In this document: positions 5,688-13,972 of the stretch, one piece after another | Layout of the letters: the number at the start of each line of letters is the position of its first letter | Position numbering within the stretch: the first letter of the stretch is position 1 | NCBI GenBank assembly: GCA_035649235.1 | Contig: DASRJX010000112.1 | Span: 1 to 21,947, forward strand | From: DASRJX01 sp035649235 | Lineage (GTDB): Bacteria; Acidobacteriota; Polarisedimenticolia; Gp22-AA2 | Length of the DNA stretch: 21,947 nt | Direction: 5' to 3' | Made by a program: the position numbers and the translations under genes | The notes under the pieces: model-generated | What the model was told of the DNA's origin: nothing | Database searches by the model: none | The model's input: the letters and a program-made list of their open reading frames with translations, nothing else

Positions 5688-7727
5688 ATGCTCGACGTCG
5701 CCGACGTCTTCTCGCGCCGCGGCCTGCTGGAGCGCGCCCTTCCCGGATATGAGCCGCGACCGCAGCAGGCGCGCATGGCGGAGGAGGTGGCCCGCTCCAT
5801 CGCCTCCGGGCGGCACCTCCTGATCGAAGCGGGAACCGGCATAGGCAAATCCCTGGCGTACCTCGCGCCCGCCCTTCTCTGGGCCGCCGCCCGGCGCGAT
5901 GACGACGCCGAGGAGCGGCGCGTGGTCGTCTCGACCTACACGCGGGCCCTCCAGGAGCAGCTGGCGCGCCAGGACCTGCCGCTGCTCGAGCGGGCGCTGG
6001 CGCCGGCGGGCCTGACGATCCGCCACACCCTACTCATGGGCTCCGAGAACTACATCTGCGTCCAGCGGCTGGCGCAGCAGGGACGGCAGAAGGATCTGCC
6101 CCGGGCCGCGACCGGACCCGACCTGCTCGAGGCGCTCGAGCGCCATGCGCGCACCGCCACCTCGGGTCTGCGGTCGGAAATCCCCTTCCCCGTGCCGGAG
6201 CCGATCTGGTCGTCGGTGCGGCGCGACCGCGACGTCTGCCTGGGCGCGCGCGGGCCATTCTGGGAGTCCTGCCTGTACCGGCTCGACCTGGCCCGCGCCC
6301 GCCAGGCCGACTGCCTCGTGGTGAACCACGCCCTGTTCTTCCGCGACCTCGCCTCCGGAGGGCGCATCCTCCCGCCCCACGGCGTCGCCATCCTGGACGA
6401 GGCCCACCGCGCCGAAGAGGCGGCCGCGGCGCAGTCGGGAACCTCCCTCTCCCCCGCCGCCGTGACGCGCCTGCTCCACGACGTTCGTCACGCCGGCGGC
6501 CCCACAGCACCGCGCCGTCGCCGGCGGCGCGGCCTCCCGGAGGCGGCGGAGTGCGTTGCGCGCGAGGGGGATCTCTTCTTCGCCGATGTGCGCCGCGTCG
6601 CCACCTCACTCCTGGAGCGGCGCGCCCCGGGACGCCGGGCCCCGCGCTCGGAGAGCGACGGGTGGTCGGTCCGGCTCCCATCCGGCGCCCTGTCGTCGGA
6701 TCGGCTGCCGGCCCGTCTCCGTGATCTCGAGCAGGCCCTCGAGAGCGAGTCCCAGGCGTCGCCTGACGCGCCGGAGCAGCAGACACTTTTGGCACTGGCG
6801 CTGCGCGCGCGCGACCTGCGCGAGCGCCTCGACCTGTTCCTGTCGCAGCGCGCTCCCGACACCGTCTACTGGGCCGAGAGAGAAGCGACGGAGCGCGGCT
6901 CCACCCTGCGGGCCTTGCCGATCGAGGTCGCGCCGATGCTGCGCCAGCGTCTCTTCGGATCCGGACGGACGGTGATCTTGACCTCGGCCACGCTCACGGC
7001 CGGCGGGACGTTCGCGCACCTGCGCTCGCGCCTCGGCATCACGGCCGCCGCCGAGACGGCCCTCGGGTCGCCGTACGACTACGCCCGGCAGTCGCTGCTC
7101 TACCTTCCGGACGGAATGCCCGACCCCGTGGCTGAGCCGGGCGCTTTCGGCTCCGCCGTGGCGCGGGAGTGCCGCCACCTGATCGCCGCCTCGGACGGCG
7201 GCGCCCTGGTGCTGTTCACCTCCTATGCGCTGCTGCACCGGGTTCACGAGGCACTCGCCGGCGATGCGGCTCTGCGCGGGATGCCGATCTACCGTCACGC
7301 CCCGGACGGCACCGCGACCGCCCTCCTCGAAGGCTTCCGATCCGGCCGGCGGGGCGTGCTGCTGGGAACGCTCACGTTCTGGCAGGGCGTCGACGTGCCG
7401 GGAGACGCGCTGCGGTGCGTGATCATCACCCGCCTGCCGTTCGACGTGCCGGATCACCCGGCCGCCGAGGCGCGCGCCGAATTGATCCACGCGCGCGGCG
7501 GCGACCCGTTCACGGAGGACAGTCTCCCGGAGGCGGTGCTGACCTTCCGCCAGGGTTTCGGCCGCCTGATCCGCTCCGGGGAGGACCGCGGCGTCGTGGC
7601 CGTCCTGGATCCGCGCCTGCAGACCCGCGGCTACGGTCCGACCTTTCTCGAGTCCCTCCCCCCCTGCCCCCGCACTTCTAATCTCGAGGACGTCAGACGG
7701 TTCTTCAGCACCACAAAGCCCGCCTGA
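5688..7727 (+). CDS. dinG: ATP-dependent DNA helicase, DinG/XPD type with Fe-S cluster
   Basis: This superfamily-2 helicase of 679 residues unwinds DNA 5'-3' and in bacteria is tied to repair and removal of R-loops. Walker A EAGTGIGKS (47-55), DEAH box (237-240) and motif VI QGFGRLIRS (622-630) are all intact. Four cysteines, 124 (NYIC), 184 (RDVC), 195 (ESC) and 209 (ADC), lie between motif I and the DEAH box, the arrangement that binds the 4Fe-4S cluster in XPD and DinG. No exonuclease domain is present, as in E. coli DinG or YoaA and unlike the Gram-positive form. The start is fixed by direct contact with the upstream stop codon. YoaA is an equally good name within this family. No LexA-type box is evident upstream. 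Confidence 0.92.
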   Translation: MLDVADVFSRRGLLERALPGYEPRPQQARMAEEVARSIASGRHLLIEAGTGIGKSLAYLAPALLWAAARRDDDAEERRVVVSTYTRALQEQLARQDLPLLERALAPAGLTIRHTLLMGSENYICVQRLAQQGRQKDLPRAATGPDLLEALERHARTATSGLRSEIPFPVPEPIWSSVRRDRDVCLGARGPFWESCLYRLDLARARQADCLVVNHALFFRDLASGGRILPPHGVAILDEAHRAEEAAAAQSGTSLSPAAVTRLLHDVRHAGGPTAPRRRRRRGLPEAAECVAREGDLFFADVRRVATSLLERRAPGRRAPRSESDGWSVRLPSGALSSDRLPARLRDLEQALESESQASPDAPEQQTLLALALRARDLRERLDLFLSQRAPDTVYWAEREATERGSTLRALPIEVAPMLRQRLFGSGRTVILTSATLTAGGTFAHLRSRLGITAAAETALGSPYDYARQSLLYLPDGMPDPVAEPGAFGSAVARECRHLIAASDGGALVLFTSYALLHRVHEALAGDAALRGMPIYRHAPDGTATALLEGFRSGRRGVLLGTLTFWQGVDVPGDALRCVIITRLPFDVPDHPAAEARAELIHARGGDPFTEDSLPEAVLTFRQGFGRLIRSGEDRGVVAVLDPRLQTRGYGPTFLESLPPCPRTSNLEDVRRFFSTTKPA

Positions 7728-7752
7728 CGGAGTCCCGGAGAGCCCAACGCGC

Positions 7753-7791
7753 GAGGCAGCCGTCCCCCGCGGGCGCGGGCCCGGCCGCCTC
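7753..7791. terminator. GC-rich hairpin between convergent genes, possible bidirectional terminator
   Basis: Arms GAGGCAGCCG (7753-7762) and CGGCCGCCTC (7782-7791) pair with one A/C mismatch, and an inner CCCGC/GCGGG stem lies in the loop. The hairpin sits between the stop codons of the convergent helicase and ligase genes. No T run follows on either strand, so it would need to act as a structural or Rho-assisted terminator. Confidence 0.35.
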
Positions 7792-7817
7792 GCCCCGGGT
7801 CGTGCTCCAGGCTTCTC

Positions 7818-9380
7818 TCAGTTGATGCGTCGTGTTCTGCCGATCCAGTAGGGCTCCCGCAGCACCTTCTTGTCGATCTTCCCCGAGCCGGTGCGCGGCA
7901 TCTCCTCGAGAAAGTCGATCGCCCGCGGGCACTTGAAGGCGGCGATCCGCTGCCGGCAGAAGGCGATGAGATCCTCCGCCAGCGGCCGCTCCCCGGGGCC
8001 CGGCACGACCGCCGCGCGCACCGCCTCCCCCCAGAGGTCGTCGGGGACGGCGAACACCGCCGCCGCGCGCACGCCAGGGTGATCGAGCAGCGCGTTCTCC
8101 ACCTCGATCCCGTAGACCGTCTCGCCGCCGGTCACGACGACGTCCTTGGCCCTGTCGACCAGCCTCAGGAAACCCTGTTGATCGAGGGTGCCGAGATCGC
8201 CGGTGTGGAACCAGCCGCCGCGAAAGGCCTGCTCGGTGGCCTCCGGATCGCCCCAGTAACCGGGGGTCACGGTCGCGCCGCGGACGACCACCTCGCCCAC
8301 GGCGGCGTCGTCCGCCGCGACGTCCTCGAAGGTCCCGGAGGACAGCGGGCGCACCACGCGCAGCGCGACACCTTTCGCCGGCCGACCAGTGCGCGCCTTC
8401 AGGCGCCGCTGCTCCTCCACCGTGAGGCCGCGCCGCTGCTCGGCGTCCAGGAGCGAGAAGGTCAAAAACGGCGAGGTCTCGGTGAGACCGTAGGTCTGGG
8501 CGTACTCGCAGCCCAGGACCTCCTCGACCCGATCGACCAGCCGGCGGGCGATCGGCGCGCCTCCGCTCAGGAGGAGCCGGAGACCCGGCCGGACGGCGCG
8601 TGCCTCGACCTCGTCGAGGATCCCCGGGATCATCGCCGGCACCAGGTTGGTGAGCGTCACGCCGCGCTCCCGCATCGCGTCCAGGGCCGCGGCCGGATCG
8701 AACTTCGGCAGCATGACGTGCGTCGCTCCCGCGGCCGTGGCGGTCCAGATGGCCCAGGCGTCGGCGAGGTGGAACATCGGCGCGGCGTGCAGCCAAGCGT
8801 CGGATTCCCTGAACTGCAGCTCCTCGAGCGTCATCTCCGCGTGCGCCGCCAGGTTGCCGCGCGTCAGCACAACACCTTTCGGACGGCCCGTGGTGCCGCT
8901 GGTGTAGTAGAGGTGGGCCGTGCCCTGGGGCGCGTCCGCCGGCGGATCCTCGCCTCCAGCAGCCGGCCCGGGAGCGCCCGTCGCCGCGCCAGCCACCTCG
9001 GCGAGGCACCAGCCGTCGCCGCCGCGGCGGAGGCCGGCGGCGAAGGGGCGCAGGCGATCCGGGGTTCCGATCAGGAGTCCCGCGCCGGAGTGGCCGAGGA
9101 TCGCCTCGATCTCCCGCGGCATGAGCCGCGTGTTGAGAGGCACCAGGACGAAGCCGCCCTGCAGGGCGGCGAAATAGGACGCGAGATACAGGTGGCAGTT
9201 CGGGAACAGCGCGCCGATCCGGTCCCCCGGCCGACAGCCGGCGCGCCCCAGCTCCTCCTGGATTCGCTCCGCCAGTCGGGCCAGATCGGGATAGGTCATC
9301 TGGAGCGCTCCGCAGACGACACCCGTCTTGAGCGGATGCAGGCGGGCCGCCGCGGCGAGCAGGCTTCGGGGATCCGACAT
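7818..9380 (-). CDS. AMP-forming acyl-CoA synthetase / fatty acid-CoA ligase
   Basis: The enzyme activates a carboxylic acid, probably a fatty acid, with ATP to an acyl-adenylate and then to acyl-CoA. It has 520 residues with the complete ANL motif set: YTSGTTGRPKG (159-169), YGLTET (297-302), HTGDLG (392-397), the hinge DRAKDVVVTGGE (409-420) and the C-terminal PRTGSGKIDKK (495-505) with catalytic Lys501. Chain length cannot be deduced; the group includes medium- and long-chain ligases and related CoA ligases. The ATG at 9380 has no ribosome site but a TAACAT -10 element seven bases upstream, which again suggests a leaderless message. The gene stands alone, 59 bases after the kinase gene on the same strand and convergent with the helicase. 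Confidence 0.9.
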   Translation of the reverse strand: MSDPRSLLAAAARLHPLKTGVVCGALQMTYPDLARLAERIQEELGRAGCRPGDRIGALFPNCHLYLASYFAALQGGFVLVPLNTRLMPREIEAILGHSGAGLLIGTPDRLRPFAAGLRRGGDGWCLAEVAGAATGAPGPAAGGEDPPADAPQGTAHLYYTSGTTGRPKGVVLTRGNLAAHAEMTLEELQFRESDAWLHAAPMFHLADAWAIWTATAAGATHVMLPKFDPAAALDAMRERGVTLTNLVPAMIPGILDEVEARAVRPGLRLLLSGGAPIARRLVDRVEEVLGCEYAQTYGLTETSPFLTFSLLDAEQRRGLTVEEQRRLKARTGRPAKGVALRVVRPLSSGTFEDVAADDAAVGEVVVRGATVTPGYWGDPEATEQAFRGGWFHTGDLGTLDQQGFLRLVDRAKDVVVTGGETVYGIEVENALLDHPGVRAAAVFAVPDDLWGEAVRAAVVPGPGERPLAEDLIAFCRQRIAAFKCPRAIDFLEEMPRTGSGKIDKKVLREPYWIGRTRRIN

Positions 9381-9387
9381 CGGCCGT

Positions 9388-9393
9388 ATGTTA
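9388..9393 (-). promoter_or_regulatory. -10 element for the acyl-CoA synthetase gene
   Basis: The minus strand reads TAACAT, ending seven bases before the ATG at 9380. No -35 match is seen upstream. The TANNNT-plus-seven spacing is the pattern known from leaderless genes in other bacteria. With no ribosome site present, that is the simplest reading. Confidence 0.4.
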
Positions 9394-9439
9394 GGGCAGA
9401 TTTCAGCGGGCGGGTCCCCGGCCCGGATGTCTCACCGGG

Positions 9440-12400
9440 TCAGGCGGCGTTCGATCGGCTCAGCAGGGACAGGGCGTCGTCGAGCCGGCCGACCTCCCGG
9501 ATCGCCGTCACGAGCGCGACCTCGAGACCCTCGAGCCGTCCCTCCCGCCCCATCGTCTCGAGCACCAGGAGCGCCTGCGTCGCGGACGGCAGCCCGAAGT
9601 TGTCCACCATCCCCTTGAGGGTGTGCGCCGTTCGGCAGAGGGCCTGGCTGTCGCGGGCCGCCGCGGCGGCGCGCAGCTCGGCCATCAGGCCGGGGCAGGT
9701 CTGGTGGTAGAGGCGGATGATCTCCTCCAGGAGCGCCGCGTCCCCTTCCAGGCGGGCCAGCAGCCGGCCTCGATCGATGACCGAGCCATGCTCCGGAGCC
9801 GGGCGGTCGCCGCCCGCATCGGCCGCTGCGTCGGCGGGTCCCGTCTCCGCCGTCGCGGTGGAGGTCGAGGGGCCGCCCTGCACGGCGCGCTCGAGCGCCG
9901 CGTACAGCTCGGAGGGCTTCACCGGCTTGCTGAGGTAATCGTCCATTCCGGCCCGCAGGCAGCGCTCCCGGTCCCCCTTCATGGCGTGCGCTGTCATGGC
10001 GATGATCGGCACGTGGCCGCCGGACGACCTCTCGCGCTCGCGGATGGTGGCGGTCGCCTCGAGCCCCCCCATCACCGGCATCTGGACGTCCATCAGGATG
10101 GCGTCGAACGCCTCCGATTCCAGGATCTGCAGCGCCTCCCGGCCGTTGGTGGCCAGGATCGCCTCGTAGTTGCGCTTCTCGAGCAGCCCGCTGGCGACGC
10201 GGCGGTTGACCGCGTTGTCCTCCACGAGGAGGACGCGGAGCCGGCGCCGCTCCTCGCGCAGGGAGTGGCGGGTCACCAGCGGCTGCCGGGCATCCGCCGG
10301 CTGGGCCGACGAGCCGAGCACCGACATGAGGGCGTCGAGCAGGTCGGACTGGTTCACGGGCTTGGTGATGTAGCCCTCGATGCCGAGATCGCGGCAGCGC
10401 GCGGCGTCCCCCCGCCGCCCGGCGGAGGTCAGGAGGAGGAGCGTCGTATGCGCATCGGGATCCTCGGACCGCATCCGGACGGCCACCTCGAACCCGTCCA
10501 TGCCGGGCATGTTGACGTCGAGTATGACGATGCGGAAGGGATCGCGCACGCGGCGGGACTCCGCCATGATCTCGAGGGCCGCCTCGCCGCTGCCGGCGGT
10601 GATCGGACGCAGGCCCCAGTTCGTCAGGATCTCCTCCAGGATCCAGCGGTTGGTGCGGTTGTCGTCCACCACCAGGACGCGGACGCCGGCCAGGCTGACG
10701 GCCGTCTCGGGCTTGAGGAGGACCGCCTGGCCGGCCTGCAGCCCCAGTCGGAGCAGGAAGTGGAAGGTGCTCCCCGTCCCCGGCTGGCTCTCGACCCAGA
10801 GACGGCCGCCCATCATCTCCACCAGCTTGGTGGAGATCGTCAGTCCGAGGCCCGTGCCCCCGTACTTGCGGGTCGTGGAGCCGTCCGCCTGCGTGAAGGC
10901 CTCGAACACCGTCGCCAGCTTGTCCCGGGGGATGCCGATGCCGGTGTCCTGGACGGAGACGTGCAGCTCGCAGCCGCCGTCCCAGATCGATTCCTTGGCG
11001 ACGCGGACGACGACCTCCCCGGCCTCCGTGAACTTGACGGCGTTGCCGACCAGGTTCACGAGCACCTGGCGCAGCCGGCTCGGATCGCCGACCACGGCGT
11101 CCGGGACGTCGGCCATGACGTGGCAGGCCAGCTCCAGGCTCTTCGACTGCGCCCGCAGCGCCAGCCCCTTCATCGTCTCGCCGAGGCTGTCGCGCAGCCG
11201 GAAGGCGATCGGATCGAGATCGAGGCGGCCCGCCTCGATCTTGGAGAAGTCCAGGATGTCGTTGATCACCGCCAGGAGGGACTCCCCCGACGTATGGACC
11301 ATCTCGAGGTACTCGCGCTGCTCCGTCGTCAGATCGCTCTCCCGCAGCAGCTCGGTCATGCCGATGACGCCGTTGAGCGGGGTCCTGATCTCGTGGCTCA
11401 TGTTGGCCAGGAACTCGCTCTTGGACTTGCTGGCCGCCACGGCCGCGTCCTTGGCCTTCTCCAGATCGGACTCCGCCTGCTTGCGCTCGGTGGCGTCCTC
11501 GATGACGTAGCAGAAGCGCTCCGGGCCGTCGGTGTCCTGCGGGATCCGGCAGACGGTGGCCGACAGCCAGCGCGTGCCGGTCGCGCTCCTGTGGGCGTAC
11601 TCGAAGCGCTCCGGGCGGCCCGTGCGGCCCGACGCCCGGAAGTGGCTGATGCACAGGGCGAGCAGGTCGTCCGGACAGCCGATGTCGCTGCCGCGGCGGC
11701 CGCGCATGAGGGCCGGCGTGAGGCCGAAGAAGCTGGCGCTGGCGGCGTTGTCCGAGATGTGCACGACGTCGTCCCCGACGATCTCGACGACCCCCATCAT
11801 CAGCGGCGTGCTGTCGTAGAAGCTGCGGAGGACCATCTCGCTCTCGCGCAGCTCGCGGGTCCTCTCCTGCACGCGCGCCTCCAGGGCGTCGTGCGCCGCC
11901 TGCAGCGCCCGATCGCGCTTCTGGATCTGCGCCAGCATCTCGTTGAAGGCGTCGATCAGCACGCCGACGTCGTCGCGCCCGAAGCGCACGGCGCGGACGG
12001 CGAAGTTCCTCTCCTCCGCCACCAGGCGCGCGGTCTCCGCGAGGTGGCCGATCGGCCGGGTGATGAAGCGCTGCAGCCGGGCGCTGATGCCCATCGCCAC
12101 GGCCGCGGCGGCCAGCATGACGGCGCCCACGATGGCCAGGTAGCGCAGGAACCGGGCCTGCATCTCGGCCAGGTCGGCCTCGAGCCACAGCGTGCCCAGC
12201 CGATCCCCCTCGAGCTGGATCGGCCGCACCAGCGTCAGCCGCCCGCCGCCCCAGACCGGCTCGCCGTCACGCGGGGCGCGCGGCGGCACGGGGCCACCAC
12301 CCACCGGCCGGCGGTAGGAGGCGACCAGCGCGCCATCCGACGAGTAGACCGCAGCCGCCGTGATCTGCCGCTGCGTCGTGAGCGTGGCGAGCGTCTCGGC

Positions 12401-12613
12401 GGCCGCCTTCGTGTCGTGGAAGGCCAGGGCCGCCATGGTGTTCGCCCCGATGATCTCCCCCAGCGTCGTCAGCTCGCGGGCCATGGTGTCGCGCCCCGAC
12501 ATCCGCTCGTAGCCGATCACGGAGGCGCACGCCAGGACGAGCGCAACCCCGGACGTCAGGGCGACGATGATCGTCAGCTTCTGCTTGATGGAGCGATCGC
12601 GGAAGCGGATCAC
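9440..12613 (-). CDS. Hybrid sensor histidine kinase (CHASE8-like, HAMP, PAS, HisKA, HATPase, two REC, HPt)
   Basis: This inner-membrane phosphorelay kinase has 1057 residues. In order: helix 12-32; a periplasmic sensor about 45-150 resembling CHASE8 (MARELTTLGEIIGANTMAAL); helix about 158-178; HAMP about 178-230; coiled coil 230-262; PAS about 262-378; HisKA with His407 (FLANMSHEIRTP); HATPase with N524, DTGIG (556-560) and GGTGLGL (585-591); REC1 with Asp699; REC2 with Asp842; HPt with His997 (AHTLKG). Every phosphotransfer residue is present. The GTG start overlaps the stop of the YfiR-like gene (GTGA, 12613-12610) and has GGAGG seven bases upstream. That overlap suggests the YfiR-like protein is its periplasmic partner. 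No separate response regulator or cyclic-di-GMP enzyme is nearby, so the final output is unknown. Confidence 0.93.
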   Translation of the reverse strand: MIRFRDRSIKQKLTIIVALTSGVALVLACASVIGYERMSGRDTMARELTTLGEIIGANTMAALAFHDTKAAAETLATLTTQRQITAAAVYSSDGALVASYRRPVGGGPVPPRAPRDGEPVWGGGRLTLVRPIQLEGDRLGTLWLEADLAEMQARFLRYLAIVGAVMLAAAAVAMGISARLQRFITRPIGHLAETARLVAEERNFAVRAVRFGRDDVGVLIDAFNEMLAQIQKRDRALQAAHDALEARVQERTRELRESEMVLRSFYDSTPLMMGVVEIVGDDVVHISDNAASASFFGLTPALMRGRRGSDIGCPDDLLALCISHFRASGRTGRPERFEYAHRSATGTRWLSATVCRIPQDTDGPERFCYVIEDATERKQAESDLEKAKDAAVAASKSKSEFLANMSHEIRTPLNGVIGMTELLRESDLTTEQREYLEMVHTSGESLLAVINDILDFSKIEAGRLDLDPIAFRLRDSLGETMKGLALRAQSKSLELACHVMADVPDAVVGDPSRLRQVLVNLVGNAVKFTEAGEVVVRVAKESIWDGGCELHVSVQDTGIGIPRDKLATVFEAFTQADGSTTRKYGGTGLGLTISTKLVEMMGGRLWVESQPGTGSTFHFLLRLGLQAGQAVLLKPETAVSLAGVRVLVVDDNRTNRWILEEILTNWGLRPITAGSGEAALEIMAESRRVRDPFRIVILDVNMPGMDGFEVAVRMRSEDPDAHTTLLLLTSAGRRGDAARCRDLGIEGYITKPVNQSDLLDALMSVLGSSAQPADARQPLVTRHSLREERRRLRVLLVEDNAVNRRVASGLLEKRNYEAILATNGREALQILESEAFDAILMDVQMPVMGGLEATATIRERERSSGGHVPIIAMTAHAMKGDRERCLRAGMDDYLSKPVKPSELYAALERAVQGGPSTSTATAETGPADAAADAGGDRPAPEHGSVIDRGRLLARLEGDAALLEEIIRLYHQTCPGLMAELRAAAAARDSQALCRTAHTLKGMVDNFGLPSATQALLVLETMGREGRLEGLEVALVTAIREVGRLDDALSLLSRSNAA

Positions 12614-13251
12614 GGCCGGGCCTCCGCGGGAGCCGCCGGCCCCTTGAAGACGCGGCCGAGACGCAGGATCTTCGACGAGATGGTGAGGCCGGCCCGCTGG
12701 GCCGCCGCGATGTTCACCTCGAACTGCACCAGGCTTTCGCGCAGGGTCAGGCCGAGGATGCCCCCCGAGGCCGCGAAATCACTCCCCTCGCCGACGGTCA
12801 GCACCCCCTCGGGCGCGAACTGGCTCAGCAGGACGGGGACGCTCTTCCCCTCGAAGGCGCCGACGTAGAGGATCTGGCAGTCCCGCGCCGCCTTGAGGTC
12901 GGAGAGGCGCTTCACGATCAGGGTGCGGTTGTGGACCTTCCTCCCTCGCAGCGTCTCCTCGATCGCCTCGCTGACCGTGTCGTCGGCCAGGATGCCGAGG
13001 GTCAAGGGAGTCGCCGGATCCTGGAACTCTCCCTCCGGCCAGTCCACGAACTTGGCCACGGTGTACACGAAGCTCGCCTTGATCTGGTACTCGATGGAGA
13101 CCGGCAGGTCGCCGTCCGCCGCCGTCGGGCCCGCCCAGCCGGGGGACAGAAGCAGGAGGAGGAGAAGGGCCGCTCCGCGCGCGAGCCTGACCGCGCGGGC
13201 CGACGGCCGCCATCTCCGGCGCGCAGGCCGACCTCTCTTGAGGGGCAACAA
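12610..13251 (-). CDS. YfiR-family (DUF4154) periplasmic protein
   Basis: The 213-residue protein has a basic N-terminus and a strongly hydrophobic signal segment (about 23-42, ALLLLLLLSPGWAGPTAA), so it is probably exported to the periplasm. The mature part shows the family pattern IEYQIKASFVYTVAKFVDWP (53-72), then DCQILYVG, and a C-terminal GLTLRESLVQFEVNIAAAQRAGL leading to ISSKILRLGRV. In Pseudomonas, YfiR represses the diguanylate cyclase YfiN across the membrane. Here the next gene is a histidine kinase. Only one cysteine (in DCQIL) is present after the signal, so the disulfides of Pseudomonas YfiR are absent. The start is TTG, supported by a perfect AGGAGG eight bases upstream and by the lack of any other usable start before the signal peptide. 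Confidence 0.85.
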   Translation of the reverse strand: MLPLKRGRPARRRWRPSARAVRLARGAALLLLLLLSPGWAGPTAADGDLPVSIEYQIKASFVYTVAKFVDWPEGEFQDPATPLTLGILADDTVSEAIEETLRGRKVHNRTLIVKRLSDLKAARDCQILYVGAFEGKSVPVLLSQFAPEGVLTVGEGSDFAASGGILGLTLRESLVQFEVNIAAAQRAGLTISSKILRLGRVFKGPAAPAEARP

Positions 13252-13304
13252 CCCAGACGCCTCCTAGAGCCTGTCCGGCCCGAGATGGTCCTCTAGCGGC
13301 GGTC

Positions 13305-13310
13305 AATATA
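13305..13310 (-). promoter_or_regulatory. Weak -10 candidate for the YfiR/kinase operon
   Basis: TATATT on the minus strand is the only AT-rich hexamer in the 133-base gap between the DJ-1 stop and the YfiR-like start. It would give a leader of about 45 bases. No good -35 is seen. The rest of the gap holds GC-rich short inverted repeats but nothing I can name. Confidence 0.22.
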
Positions 13311-13384
13311 GTGTCGGCCGTTCAGGGGGGCCAGCCCGCACGGGCCGGAACCGGTCAGGTCCGGCTCCACAGATCCCGGGCCCC

Positions 13385-13900
13385 TCAATCCCCCCGAAGG
13401 GCACGGACGATCTCGCGGCAGAAGGCCGGGAGATCGTCCGGCCTGCGGGACGTGATCAAGTGGCCGTCGCGCACGACCTCCTGGTCCAGGAATTCGGCCC
13501 CGGCGTTCACAAGGTCGTCCTTGATCGCCTGGTAGGCGGTCACCTTCCGGCCGCGCACCACCCCCGCCGAGCACAGCACCCAGCCGGCGTGGCAGATGGC
13601 CGCGACCACCTTGCGCCGCTCGAAGAGGTCGCGCACCAGCTTCAGGACCGCCGGGTCCTGCCGCAGCCGGTCCGGGGCCCAGCCGCCGGGGATGATCACG
13701 CCCTCGAAGTCGGCGCCCTTCGCCTGCGCCGCGGCCACGTCCGCCTGGATCGGGTAGCCGTACTTCGACTTGTAACTGGCGGCCCCCGTGCCGACGACGA
13801 CCGTCCGGTACCCCTCCTCCCGCAACCGGTAGAGCGGCACCCACACCTCCTGATCCTGGTAGTCGTTCTCCACCAGGATCGCCACCTGTCCCTTGCTCAT
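13385..13900 (-). CDS. DJ-1/PfpI-family protein (YhbO/PfpI-like)
   Basis: The 171-residue cytosolic protein of the class I glutamine amidotransferase-like fold belongs to the PfpI/YhbO branch. It has Glu11 near the N-terminus (ILVENDYQDQE), the PGGWAPDRLR stretch (71-80) and the nucleophile elbow AICHAGW (101-107) with Cys103-His104. Family members are described as stress-protective; protease and deglycase activities have been reported but remain disputed. A strong AGGAGAGGAG ribosome site precedes the ATG. It is divergent from bacterioferritin across 72 bases, which suggests shared stress control but does not prove it. Confidence 0.9.
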   Translation of the reverse strand: MSKGQVAILVENDYQDQEVWVPLYRLREEGYRTVVVGTGAASYKSKYGYPIQADVAAAQAKGADFEGVIIPGGWAPDRLRQDPAVLKLVRDLFERRKVVAAICHAGWVLCSAGVVRGRKVTAYQAIKDDLVNAGAEFLDQEVVRDGHLITSRRPDDLPAFCREIVRALRGD

Positions 13901-13916
13901 GGAAGCGCTCCTCTCC

Positions 13917-13922
13917 TAGAAT
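13917..13922 (+). promoter_or_regulatory. -10 candidate for the bacterioferritin gene
   Basis: TAGAAT with a poor -35 (TTGCTC, 13893-13898) 18 bases upstream. Transcription from here would start near 13929 and include the 13937-13962 hairpin in the leader. No Fur-type box is apparent. Confidence 0.35.
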
Positions 13923-13936
13923 GGGCCGCCCGCGAC

Positions 13937-13962
13937 GGCCGGGACACGTCACGCTCCCGGCC
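13937..13962 (+). promoter_or_regulatory. Perfect hairpin in the bacterioferritin leader, touching the ribosome site
   Basis: GGCCGGGA (13937-13944) and TCCCGGCC (13955-13962) form a perfect eight-base-pair stem around a ten-base loop. The ribosome site GGAG (13964-13967) begins two bases after the stem, and the ATG is at 13973. The structure could limit ribosome access. As DNA, the same symmetry could be an operator. Confidence 0.45.
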
Positions 13963-13972
13963 CGGAGATCCG

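Noticed and set aside
9422..9439. CCCGG/CCGGG pair just after the kinase stop, considered as a terminator
   Set aside because: Only five base pairs with an eight-base loop and no T run; not above background.
8079..9710. A 543-codon plus-strand frame opposite the acyl-CoA synthetase
   Set aside because: Shadow of the ligase and of the kinase 3' end, with biased composition and no domain.
9623..12868. A 1081-codon open frame on the plus strand opposite the kinase gene
   Set aside because: It mirrors the codons of a complete multidomain kinase, is full of His, Arg, Gln and Ala strings with no domain, and has no ribosome site. Long antisense frames are expected at this GC content.
13460..13972. 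A long in-frame upstream extension of bacterioferritin
   Set aside because: It would run antisense through the DJ-1 gene. The 157-residue form matches the family from its first residue and has its own GGAG site.
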